Shown piece after piece: positions 45,147 to 55,600 of a stretch of 64,000 nucleotides of DNA. Below the pieces are notes generated by a model. That model had not been told where the DNA came from. It worked only from the letters and a program-made list of their open reading frames with translations, and did not search any database. The DNA comes from Procambarus clarkii (lineage: Eukaryota; Arthropoda; Malacostraca; Decapoda; Cambaridae). Made by a program: the position numbers and the translations under genes. How positions within the stretch are numbered: the first letter of the stretch is position 1; each line of letters opens with the position of its first letter. The stretch is from the NCBI RefSeq assembly GCF_040958095.1, contig NC_091156.1, positions 18,866,202 through 18,930,201 of the forward strand, given 5' to 3'.

Positions 45147-45437
45147 ATTTTCGTTTTGTGTTGGTGCCTCTCCGTGTGTGTTTGTGGTGCTGGTGGACTT
45201 GTTCTGAATATTTCATGTTTTGGTGTGTTATTTCTGTATTGTATTCCGCTGTGTTTTAACTTGATTGTTGTATTTTGTTTGTAATTATTGTTGTTTTGTG
45301 GTCGGCCCTTCCGGCCGGCGTCTTTGTGTTTAGTACATTTGTTCCTTTATGTTTTTGCACGTTTGTGCTTTGTTATTTTGGTCTGTTCCATGTTGTTATT
45401 GTTTACTTTTATTGTACATATAAGCATGCTTGCATGT
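44700..45437 (+). other. GT-rich 3' region of the ORF1-only element
   Basis: T/G-rich with several (TG)n runs (44745-44760, 44828-44845) and (TTA)n at 45084-45143, ending in an 11-A tail (45438-45448). No further ORF of note. Confidence 0.7.
45084..45143. repeat. (TTA)n microsatellite
   Basis: About 20 TTA/ATT units. Confidence 0.97.
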
Positions 45438-45447
45438 AAAAAAAAAA

Positions 45448-46730
45448 ATGTATATACAGATGAAAGAGTACAGCATTTCTTTCCACCCTGGCAGATAGTA
45501 CCTTTTGACATCCTGACCCCTGCATACCCCACCAAGAAACTAATCACAAACAACCCTCATGCTCAGCTTGCTGCTAAATTAAGCACCATAGAACACATTC
45601 ACAATATACAAACTGAAAACAACATGACACAGACCATATACACTCACGGATCACTCAATACACCTACAGGAAGGGCAGGAAGTTCTGTTATTGCTCATCA
45701 GCCACCATGGGAGCACAAGTGAAAAGAATACAAGAGTAACTGGCCCTCCACCTTGCAAGTTGAACTGGTAGCACTCAAAATTATTGACAACACTGAAGTA
45801 GACAGCGTAATTATTTCTGACTCCCTTGCCTCCCTTACTCCCCTGACTCCGGGTTCGACCCCCGGTGAAGGCGGAGACAAATGGGCAAAAAATTTTCTTT
45901 CACGCTGATGCCCCTGTTACCTAGCAGTAAATAGGTACCTGGGAGTTAGCTGCTACGGGCTGCTTCCTGGGGGTGTGGAACAAAAAGGAGACCTCGTCGA
46001 GGACCGGGCCGCGGGGACGCTAAGCCCCGAAATCATCTCAAGATAACCTCAAGATACCTCACAACTAGTATTAAATAGTTTAGAATCAAGTAATAACGTG
46101 CTTGTCTCCGAAGCGAGATATAGAAATATGCGCATACTTAATAAGGGAATAAACATCAAAATGTTGTGGATTCCTTCTCACATGCCTGTAGGAACATAAT
46201 AAAGTTGACGCCCTTGCTAAGGTTGCAGTAAATAAAGACAATGTTTAAGGGAATCTTGAGTTATCAAATAGGTCCCTTAGAAGTGACATTAGACGAGAAC
46301 TCCTGGATGAATTTGAAGAACGCAGAACAGCGCAAAACTGGAACTAGCAGGTCCATTATTTATCACAATGAAATGTGTCAAGTAAAACATGTGTATATTT
46401 AATTAGCAGACTAACAGAGGTCGTCACAACTCGAATAAGACTTGGTTACAGGTATCTCTGGCAATTCGGCTTGTATAAGAATCTACATGAAGTAAAGTGT
46501 AGAGTTTGTGGACAGAGACAAGGATATACACTAGAGAATACATCTTAGAATGTGGTAAAATTGAGCCATTTAGAGATAAGTCTAAACTCGTGGCAATAGA
46601 ATGAAAATGAGCAAGCCATCTTATTACCAAGAATAAAATATTTGAAATTCTTGCAGTGTATCCCTATTTCGCTACCAGTAGATCAATTACATGAGATGAA
46701 GAAGCAAGTAATGTATTGTGACGACTAATA
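45448..46730 (+). pseudogene. I-like LINE, RNase H and carboxy-terminal zinc motif
   Basis: Continuation of 42475-42773. Frame 45448-45722 reads DERVQHFFPPWQIVPFDILT, then TQTIYTHGSLNTPTGRAGSS (RNase H first Asp region, here YTHGS) and, after a stop, LQVELVALKIIDNTEVDSVI and SDSLASL. A SINE interrupts at about 45846-46060. After it come LNKGINIKMLWIPSHMPVG and VDALAKVAVNKD (RNase H end), RIRLGYRYLWQFGLY and CRVCGQRQGYTLE. Several stops; dead copy. Confidence 0.75.
45846..46060 (+). repeat. tRNA-derived SINE type A, 5'-truncated, inside RNase H of the LINE
   Basis: Begins near the B box ('ggttcgacccc', 45851), continues with 'cctgttacctagcagtaaat' and 'cgggctgcttcctggggg' and ends in the L4-type tail with 'ctcaagataacctcaagat'. 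The LINE coding resumes at about 46065. A target duplication could not be defined. Confidence 0.8.
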
Positions 46731-46849
46731 ACAAACTAGGATTCGCCGGTTGACCGCCAGAGGGTGCGGACGTCCTCCATGTCTTGTTCAGTAGTTACCG
46801 GTCGAGGCACGTCTTCAGTGGCAGGGTGCCTGGTGCCCGTGCCCTGTGC

Positions 46850-46959
46850 ATTCACCTACCTAGTTGTTTTTTGCGAGGGTCCAGCTCTGCTCTTTCGGCC
46901 CGCTTCTCAACTGTCAATCAATCAACTGTTACTAACTACTAACTAATTATTTTTTTCCC

Positions 46960-47052
<93 letters not shown>

Positions 47053-47223
47053 AGGAAGCAGCTCCGTAACAGCTGTCTAACTCCCAGGTACCTTTTTACT
47101 GCTAGGTAACAGGTGCATCAGGGTGAAAGAAACTTTGCCCATTTGTTTCTGCCTGGTCCAGAAATCGAACCCGGGCCACAGAATTACGAGTCCTGTGTGC
47201 TGTCCGCTCAGCTACCAGACCCC
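46850..47223 (-). repeat. tRNA-derived SINE type B with internal (CA)n
   Basis: Head at the right: A box GGTAGCTGAGCGGACA (47216-47201) and B box GGGTTCGATTTC (47174-47161). The body contains 'cagctgtctaactcccaggt'; the left end is the 'ctcaactgtcaatcaatcaa' and 'cacctacctagttg' tail. A (CA)n tract at 46963-47050 interrupts the body, where the 11.7-kb copy has only 'cccacacacaac'. Confidence 0.8.
46963..47050. repeat. (CA)n microsatellite in SINE type B
   Basis: About 44 CA units without interruption. Confidence 0.98.
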
Positions 47224-47377
47224 ATATGTGGCACCCTGGTGGTGCAAGGTACTGTTGCTGCAGGATGGGGGTTGTCCATACCTCCTCTCAAACGATTGTC
47301 GTCGGTTGGCCTGCTGACCATACTGGCCTTGGCATTGCTCTAATGGAAGTGCTCGGTGTGAAGTTGACGGACCAGGG

Positions 47378-47636
47378 GCCAGATTTACGATGCAGTTACG
47401 CAAGTACTTACGAACCTGTATATCTTTTCTCAATCTTTGGCGGCTTTGTTTACAATTATTAAACAGTTAATGAGCTCCAAAGCACCAGGAGGCTGTTTAT
47501 AACAACTACAACTGTTGATTGGGAAGTTTTCACGCTTGTAAGCTGTTTAATAAACGTAACCAAAGGTGTCAAAGATTGAGGAAAGATGTACACGTTCGTA
47601 AGTACTTGCGTAACTGCTTCGTGAATCTGGCCCCTG
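47378..47636. mobile_element. Palindromic MITE, complete copy
   Basis: Begins 'ggggccagatttacgatgca' and ends 'gcttcgtgaatctggcccct'; same family as 37269-37527 and about the same length. Confidence 0.85.
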
Positions 47637-47639
47637 GTG

Positions 47640-48190
47640 GGGGTGTAAGCTTCTTCAGGACCGCCGTGCGGTGGTGAAGTTTATCCACCCTGAGGAGTTC
47701 CGGCCGTTTCTTGAGAGATGTGATGAGGGATGCTCGTTCCCTATGTCCGATGGTGCTAGTACGGGTCGTTAACCTGAGTGTGAAGTTGACATATGTGGTG
47801 GTGCCCCTTATGGAGGATGGACTGTTAACCAGGCTGTTTGGTAAGGTGTTGAACATGAGGTGGAACAGGGTGCCCACCGGTTATTGCAAGGGGATGCTTG
47901 CTGGCATCTGGACGTTGACAATGTCACTGACGCGGAGTGTACCGTTGTCATTGTCCGTGTGTGTGTTTACGCTTCGTTGGATGTATTCAGCGCAGCCCAG
48001 GACCTGTTATCGGTGTGGTCAACGAGGTCATCCAGCGGCAGCTTGCGATGCCGCTAGATGACACAGACACACACTAGACACACTATTCACCCGAGCCGCA
48101 ACTCGGGTGAATATCTTCAGGGAGGGTGATGTCCCGCCCCTGCCTTCCCAGGAGGACTCTCCGGACGTGTTGGCTGCTGGCGTTGACCCG
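47640..48190 (+). pseudogene. Second Gag-like ORF1 fragment with zinc knuckle
   Basis: Pieces: RLFGKVLNMRWNRVPTGYCK, then MYSAQPRTCYRCGQRGHPAA and ACDAAR (intact CX2CX4HX4C), then after a stop VNIFREGDVPPLPSQEDSPD. Homologous in order to 43230-43550 of the ORF1-only element (LRRYFGRFG, ARQPLTCYRCGLLGH, VNLFREEDFPPLP). A 'cacacacactagacacac' insertion follows the knuckle. Truncated by family-D repeat at 48192. Confidence 0.75.
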
Positions 48191-48191
48191 T

Positions 48192-48395
48192 CCTGGAAAC
48201 ACAAACCGAAACTGTCTCTATTTTCCGCTTGTTACAACTTGTAATAAAGTCATTACATCTTGGCTTAACGTGTTTAAGACGTATTAGAACGTTGTTACAA
48301 CTTGCTATATTGGTTGTTATAACTAGTTAGGAGGTGTTAAAACTTGTTCGAACGTTGTACCAACGTCGTAGTTTCGGCGTGTGTTTGGCGGGTGC
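48192..48395 (+). repeat. About 200-bp dispersed repeat, family D
   Basis: Very similar to 34555-34772; begins 'cctggaaacacaaaccgaaa' and ends 'cggcgtgtgtttggcggg'. Confidence 0.8.
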
Positions 48396-48836
48396 GCGCC
48401 TGTAGGCTTAAAGGATGAGTATGGGGGTGCACAGTAAACTAGCCGTCTTCAGCAGCAACAATTATCTTGGAAGAAGCGAGACTATCACACTGCCGTCCAG
48501 TCAAGTCATGAAGGAGACAGATTTTATTACAATATGCTTGAAAACACACAGCATTGACAATTTATAGATGATAACACAAAGTTAAGAGAAGATTGATATA
48601 ATCAAAAGAAAACGTTATTGGGTAGAACACGAAAAGTTCACTAGAGGAACATGTTCTTGAAAACTGTTCGGCGTTCGTTTTGTTCCACTGTTCATCACGA
48701 GCAGCAAGGATATTGAGAAGGTGATAATTATCCAAATATTTATTAAAGTAATACACTAAAATATTTTATAAAATAAACAAAGATGAGCGTTTTTCCTAAT
48801 ACTCATGTTTACACCAACCAATGTGGTCGTTGGTTC
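48396..48836. other. Intergenic, nothing recognised
   Basis: AT-rich. TTTATT at about 48737 would be AATAAA on the minus strand, but it lies 830 bp past the CUB-B stop. Confidence 0.4.
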
Positions 48837-48837
48837 A

Positions 48838-49247
48838 TGCGTGGACTGGTCGCTGGTGATGTTTGTGCGTTGACTGGTCGCTGGCGGTGTTTGTGCGTTG
48901 ACTGGTCGCTGGCGGTGTTTGTGCGTTGACTGGTCGCTGGCGGTGTTTGTGCGTTGACTGGTCGCTGGCGGTGTTTGTGCGTGAACTGGTCGCTGGCGGT
49001 GTTTGTGCGTTGACTGGTCGCTGGCGGTGTTTGTGCGTTGACTGGTCGCTGGCGGTGTTTGTGCGTGGACTGGTCGCTGGTGATGTTTGTGCGTTGACTG
49101 GTCGCTGGCGGTGTTTGTGCGTGGACTGGTCGCTGGTGATGTTTGTGCATTGACTGGTCGCTGGCGGTGTTTGTGCGTTGACTGGTCGCTGGCGGTGTTT
49201 GTGCGTGGACTGGTCGCTGGCGGTGTTTGTGCGTTGACTGGTCGCTC
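48838..49247. repeat. 28-bp minisatellite, about 14.6 copies
   Basis: The unit contains 'gtgtttgtgcgttgactggt' then 'cgctggcg'. Variants: 'gtggac', 'gtgaac' and 'tgatg'. Lies 320 bp downstream of the CUB-B stop codon, possibly in its 3' UTR. Confidence 0.95.
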
Positions 49248-49374
49248 GTCGACGATGTTCGCTTGTTCGTCTTCATATGAAAATTTGTGTTTGAATGGTG
49301 TTGACACCGCGGGAACAGTTGTCATTAGTGCTTTACATTTTACACCTGTTAACCACATGTGATTAGTGGTCGAT

Positions 49375-49545
49375 GGAGCAGGTGGTGATGGTGGTTGATG
49401 GATGAGGTGATGATGCTGGAAGTGGTTGGATGAGGTGATGTTGGTTGATAGATGAAATGATGCTAGAAGTGTTTGGATGAAGTGATGCTGGAAGTGTTTG
49501 GATGAGGTGATGCTGGAAGTGTTTGGATGAGGTGACGGTGGGAGT
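49375..49545. repeat. Degenerate tandem repeat, unit about 26 bp
   Basis: Units with 'gatgaggtgatgctggaagt' and 'gtttg' just downstream of the CUB-B stop codon. Confidence 0.8.
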
Positions 49546-49564
49546 GGATGCTGGCGGGGAAGCA

Positions 49565-49674
49565 TTATGCACAGCTGGTTATCTGCTTGTACTTGAGACT
49601 GAAGCCGCGGTTCCACCTGTCAAGGGCCTCGTTGTCGTCCGTCTTCACGTACAGGACGAAGGGCTGGGACGTGG
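49565..49674 (-). CDS. CUB-B last exon
   Basis: 110 bp ending in TAA. Reads TSQPFVLYVKTDDNEALDR, then NRGFSLKYKQITSCA and stop. Acceptor TCCCCAG. 27 of 35 residues agree with CUB-A. Confidence 0.9.
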
Positions 49675-52600
49675 CTGGGGACGAAGGGGAGGGAATGATC
49701 ATTAGAACACAAATGAGTAATTATGAACGCATTTGATTACGCTAATTGACGCTGGACAAATTCGTAATAATCATAATACTGTAGACGAAGCCATAATTGG
49801 TCGCATACGCCGGGATAATCAATATAAGTGGAAATAATCAATAATTTTTCTATAAATTCTGAAAATATATGAAACAGATATGGCGCTAGAGTTGATACTT
49901 CTATTTACAATCACGTACAAAAATATGGATATACTCTATATTACAGTCTATAACTAAGAACAACTAAGGGTAACATATACAATAACTAGTAATACTACAA
50001 GCTGTACGACCTCAGTAATGTAGTTTAAACGGTTATGGTTAGTGAGGATATTGGTCACGAAGTATGGAGAGTGTGAGGTCAAAGGTCGAGATACAATTCA
50101 AAGATAATTCAATTAAATCCGACTCTGACGCTGAAGTTAATTTCGATTGGAGGATTCAGTATGAAAATTCGTACCTAACGAGAGTGCTATAATAATTGGC
50201 ATTATCTGAAGGTATTCTTAGAATGGTACCGAGCCAGGGTACTATGTGTAGAAGATGAGTCATTAACGTGACCATAATGGTCCGGGACAGACCGAAACGT
50301 CATCGTTGCTTCGTTTTCTGATGTGTGGCTTGGACATTAGGATACTATGTAACTGGTACCTTGCCAGGGTGCTGGTACCTTGCCAGGGTGATGGTACCTT
50401 GCCAGGGTGCTGGTACCTTGCAAGGGTGCTGGTACCTTGCCAGGGTGCTGGTACCTTGCCAGGGTGCTGGTACCTTGCCAGGGTGCTGGTACCTTGCCTG
50501 GGTGCTGGTACCTTGCCTGGGTGCTGGTACCTTGCCTGGGTGCTGGTACCTTGCCTGGGTGCTGGTACCTTGCCAGGGTGCTGGTACCTTGCCTGGGTGC
50601 TGGTACCTTGCCAGGGTGATGGTACCTTGCCAGGGTGCTGGTACCTTGCAAGGGTGCTGGTACCTTGCCAGGGTGCTGGTACCTTGCCAGGGTGCTGGTA
50701 CCTTGCCAGGGTGCTGGTACCTTGCCTGGGTGCTGGTACCTTGCCTGGGTGCTGGAACCTTGCCTGGGTGCTGGTACCTTGCCTGGGTGCTGGTACCTTG
50801 CCTGGGTGCTGGTACCTTGCCAGGGTGCTGGTACCTTGCCTGGGTGCTGGTACCTTGCCTGGGTGCTGGTACCTTGCCAGGGTGCTGGTACCTTGCCTGG
50901 GTGCTGGTACCTTGCCTGGGTGCTGGTACCTTGCCTGGGTGCTGGTACCTCAACCCGTCCTCGACTCAAGTCCATTACATCCAGCGGTCGACTCCACAGA
51001 CGCATTCATAAATGTTTATATGCTGCTCATTAAAAACAGGAATGTTCTCAAATATAAATTAATCTAAGTAAATAAAAATGGAAATGTTCGTTTGTTCAAA
51101 ATCGCCAATCTCCTAAAGTTCTTCACCGATTGCATTTAAATTTTCACACAACGTTTCATTTGCATCCGGGCAGGTTTTTATATACATACTATATAGATAT
51201 CACGTCTGTGACGGGAAAAAAACATGCTGTTTTTTAAAAAATGCGTTTTTCGTGTGATTTTCATGTGAGGGAAATCTTTGAAACCTCTTTACCAATTACT
51301 TTGAAATTTTGACACAACGTTGCATTCGAATAGGCGCGTGTTTTTATATACCTACTATATACATGGCTCACCTGTGACAGGATAAACATGTTTTTTTTTT
51401 AAACAACGCCATCTGTTGCACGTAAGAGAAACACACACTGTAATCTCCGAAAGTTCTTCACCGATTGCTTTGAAATTTTGACACAACGTTCCAATCGAAT
51501 ATGCACTTGATTTTAAATACCTACTATATAGATGCAACATTTGTGACAGGTAAAAACATGCTTTAAAAAAAAGCGCTATCTTTTGCACGTCAGAGCAACA
51601 CACGTTATACTAAATATGTTACGATTCCATTTCAATGTTTCCGATCATATTGATAAATTGAATTTTCATAGATTTCGATTTATTTTCATTTTGATGTAAT
51701 TATTTTGTGAGACAGTGCGTTGGAATTGAGCTGTGTTGTTTACTATACCGTTCATTTCGTGAGTATAGTTCATTTTTTAATTTTTTTATTGTTTATCGTT
51801 TGGTTTTTTAACTGTTCTTATTTTTCAGTGATGGGAACATCAGATCATTTGATGTTCCCATTTTCTGATGGGACCATCAGATCATTTGGGAATGCATTGG
51901 ACGAGGGAGTGGGGAATTATGAGGAAGACGAGGGGACGGGGTGGGGGGTGGTGGGGAGGACGAGTCGAGGGGACATGGAAGGGGGTAATGGTAGGGAGGA
52001 CTGGGGGACGGGGGGAGATGGAGATGAGGGGACGGGGGGAATGGAGAATGGTGAGGAGAACAAGGGGACAGGGGAATGTGGAATGGTGGGGAGGAAGAGG
52101 GAACAGGTGAGGGGGGAATCGTAGGAAGGACGAGGGGACAGGGGGAATGGGAGATGGTGGGGAGGACAATGAGATGGTAGATTGGGGAATGGTGGGTAGG
52201 ACGAGGGGACGGTAGAGTAGGGGATGATGGGGAGGACATGGGGAAGGGGAGAATGGTGGGGAGGACGAGGGGATGGGGGTGTGGGGAATGGTTGGGAGGA
52301 CAAGGGGATGGGGCAGTGGGAAATAGTTGGGAGGACGAAGGAACAGAGGAGGGGGAATTGTGGAATGAACTGGGGGATAGGGGAAGGTTGCTGTGGCTCA
52401 GTAATGCGTGGCTGGGTACAACTAGTATTATAATATATTAGCATATTGTGTATATATAGGCATAGGTTAGGTTAGGTGTTTTGGTTCAGTTGGCGATTAT
52501 TTGTATTTGTAGCACGTGGGTGAACCATTTACAGCGTTGTGGTTCGAACAAAATTCGTCAGTGAAGCACTTGTTCCGGAAGTGTTCGAACGTCATCAGTT

Positions 52601-55600
52601 GTGAGTCGTGTGTAAACCGTTTTTCATCCATAAACAGGGGGTTTGACGGGTGCATGGAATCATTTTTGGGTCTTTGTTTGGAGGACGGGCTGTTGTTTGG
52701 AGGACGGGCTGGGTACCTTGTGTTGCGTGGATCGCTTAAATACGCTCCTCACCCGACCAGAAAGTCATACTTATCTTGTCGGGGTGCCGGTACCTCCATG
52801 TAAATAGTAAAGAAAGTCACCCAGTTTTATATAACGTTTAGAGGGGGGTAAAATGCCAAATATTTGAATTATTTAAGTTTTAAATTCGTTTGGAGGATGT
52901 GAGTGCTTGTACAGCAGCAAATATGGCGGTGAGGAGACAGCGTTTCCCGCCAAATACTCCAGACGCGGTGACGTGGAGTCTCCTGTTTTTTCGGCAATCT
53001 GATTGGTCTGATGCGGTGGTGTGTCCAGTTTTACCAATCAGAGAGCGCCTATGGCGTGACGTAGTGTGACGTCGGCGCCAGAGCTGGCTGGCGGGAACAG
53101 ACTCGTTGTCACTAGCAATCTAGGGAAGGAAGGGACAGGTTGTGTCGAACGTCGTTACCACATAGGTGAGTTTTGAGCCACCTGAAGGAGCATTACGTTA
53201 AGCAGTTTTCAAGAGGCAACGTAGAGGAGCTACTGGACAACTTCTAGAGGAAAATTCAGAGAGCTGGAGCGTGACGTCGGTAGTCTTGTGTGACTCTAGA
53301 GGCGATGCTAGGGGATTGAGGGTGCTTCCGCGGGCCAGCCCAACTAGGAACGTGCAGGTGACAAATTGTTAATGTCTCAGCAGCATAGCAGCCACGGGGG
53401 GAAGCAGCTACTGAGTTACAACACTTTTACAGAGAAGAAGAGGACCAGTATTTAGCGTGGAAGACGGATGAAGGTCTGGGAGACTTTCGCCTGATCCTAG
53501 TGAGATCAGGCGATCAATCTACTTCGGTAGAGGTGATCTACCGAAGTTTACCACAGAGAATGAGAAGAGGAGCTCTGCAGGAAACACACGAGAGGTCGCC
53601 AGAGGAAGTTTCTACCAACTGCATTAGGCTGCTACAACTGCAGCCTCTGTTCTTCAATAATAAGGTAGATACAATTTTCCTCCTCATTTGCCCTTGTTGA
53701 TGGGAAGTGCATATTATTTATCGTACGCTCGCGGAGTAGTTTACTGTGGCGAGAGAGAGCCCAAATTGTAGACAGTTTCAAAATATGTAAAGTTCGTGTT
53801 GCACCATATTGTATTGATCTAGATAAATAGTGTGATTAATGAAAGGACCAAGACAATTATTATATAAGTGAAGTCTTAATAATATTTCTTTCTTGTAAAA
53901 GGTTTGGTAAATCAAAGCTTATTGAGTACCACTAATATAACAATTGTGAGGTGTTGCCATAGTGACGTTAAATTTCACCGTGTTGCCATAATGACAGTTG
54001 AGATATTTTCGGCCTTAAGCAAATGTAATTCTATTTCTGGTAAATTGTTGATTATTTTTACACTGTTTCACTCCTTTCTTCACCCTCGATATTGTTTGCC
54101 TGGGTTTGGTTTGGGAACACTTGAGCACAGTTAAGAAGACATTAGGCTGGGACAGAATATTACCACAGTATAAACAGAAATGATATGGTATCGAAGGGAA
54201 AACCTTTGCTAGATTCGCTACCTAGGATATCAACTTTTGTGGTGGGCAAGTCGGCAGCTGGGAGCCCGGGTCTGTGTCCTCGGATACACAGATGGGAGAC
54301 CCGGGATCGGCCGGATCATCATACTAGCTACGGGGCTGCAAGACTTAGTATGGGACACTTTCCCCCCCATGAGTGACTCAAATGCTCCCCTAAAGTGGAC
54401 TTAAGGGGCTGGTACCTTGCCAGGGTAATACAATAACTGATCTGTGTAGTTAGTTACTGTTTCCAGCAAAATGAACAAGTTCGTTAAGGACTGTTTTTGT
54501 AAAACTTTAAAATTTCTTCCTTCAGTTTTCTGCTACACTTGTTCTGCCTTCTTAAAAAAAACGGGAATGACATCAACACATTCCTAGTCTCGAGGCACAT
54601 TTCCTTGGCGTTGGAGTTTACTAAGTACGAGCATCAGTGTCATACAGGTCGTCACCTTCCCCCATAATATTTCTGGACTGAATTTCGCCCACTCCCAAGG
54701 GCTACGTCGGCGTCCTGTGTCTCCCCCTCGTGGCCGGGTGTTGTATAAACTGTCTGGAGTGAACACTGCTGACTCTTGACTTCCTCAGTACACACTTAAA
54801 TGTTCTAATCTCTTTGTAAACGTGATCTGATATAGCTCAGTTCTCATATTTCACCTTCATTCATTTTCGCATTTCTGTTCCTCCCTTCTGATCATGGTAC
54901 TGGTGAGAGAAACTATGGTACAGGTGAGGGAGATTAAGGTACAGGTGAGGGAGATTAAGGTACAAGTGACGAAGGGGTTACTTACTAGTAACGGTGGGAG
55001 GGAAGCCGAGGCCGCAGTACCTTCCAGCGGGCGTGGCTTCAGTACTGGTGGAGGAAGTGGTGTACATCCCGCCGGGGATGACCACGTAGTCCGTAGTGCA
55101 GTCACTGTCCCGGCTGCTCGTGTAGAAGGTCCCTGTACAAGGAGGTTTAGATTAAGACCTGAAGCTCTTTTATGACAAATAACAGCTGTGACAAAGTTTA
55201 ATCTGGCGAAGTTTCTGAGGCAACTTTGAAGGCTTGCTCTGATACAGAGCTAAAGGAGCCAGTGTAGTAATATATAATTTTATTGTTAACATTGTATGGA
55301 CAATCAAACCCACGTGTCATTCTTCACTGGCGTGGCTGGTATTTGGAAAAGGAGCCGATGCCTCTTGAAAGGCGGGGCATAGGAGTTGACCCCAATTACA
55401 ATTGACCATGCAAAGTTGCACGAGACTAGCCCCAGGCGTCGGGCCTCTATCCTCAGACATACTGACAATCTCTGTTATCAGTATGAGAGAGAATGTATCT
55501 AAGGCTTGAGGCCACACTCTTGGAGTGAGCCTTATATTAAACTTTGAAGGATTATAATGATGATGATTTTATCGGGAATGTCATAGTGTGTGTGGGGGGG

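Larger units (their letters stand above)
42774..45447 (+). mobile_element. ORF1-only retroelement insertion (HAL1-like)
   Basis: 2,674 bp flanked by a perfect 13-bp direct repeat, atgtatatacaga (42761-42773 and 45448-45460), and ending in an A-run. It carries one Gag-like ORF1 (42785-44683) and a GT-rich 3' region with a (TTA)n run, but no endonuclease or RT. The host LINE frame (…HDVYT / DERVQHFF…) rejoins exactly without it. Insertion by target-primed reverse transcription is inferred from the tail and duplication. Confidence 0.8.
50951..52711. mobile_element. Fold-back element arm containing a Helitron-like insertion
   Basis: The left arm of the 31983-type element starts 'caacccgtcctcgactcaag' (50951-51062) and resumes at 52426-52711 ('attataatatattagcatat' to 'ggaggacgggctg'). 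The second arm is missing. 'ggtacct' stands on both outer sides (50944-50950 and 52712-52718), but it is also part of the 19-bp array. Confidence 0.75.

Noticed and set aside
44665-45284. Cys/Val-rich frames of 88-149 codons
   Set aside because: Produced by (TG)n and (TTA)n tracts in the 3' region of the ORF1-only element.
48756-49616. 286-codon minus-strand frame with QRPVNAQTPPAT repeats
   Set aside because: Starts in a wrong frame of the last CUB-B exon and runs through the 26-bp and 28-bp repeats.
50306-51067. Several frames over 200 codons with GTLPGCWYLA repeats
   Set aside because: 19-bp array (57-bp super-period); all frames open.
51868-52444. Pro/Ser-rich and Gly-rich frames of 80-175 codons
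   Set aside because: G-rich repeat inside the Helitron-like element; no domain.
53500-53700. 66-codon plus-strand frame over the hairpins
   Set aside because: No motif and no homology recognised; openness is expected by chance.
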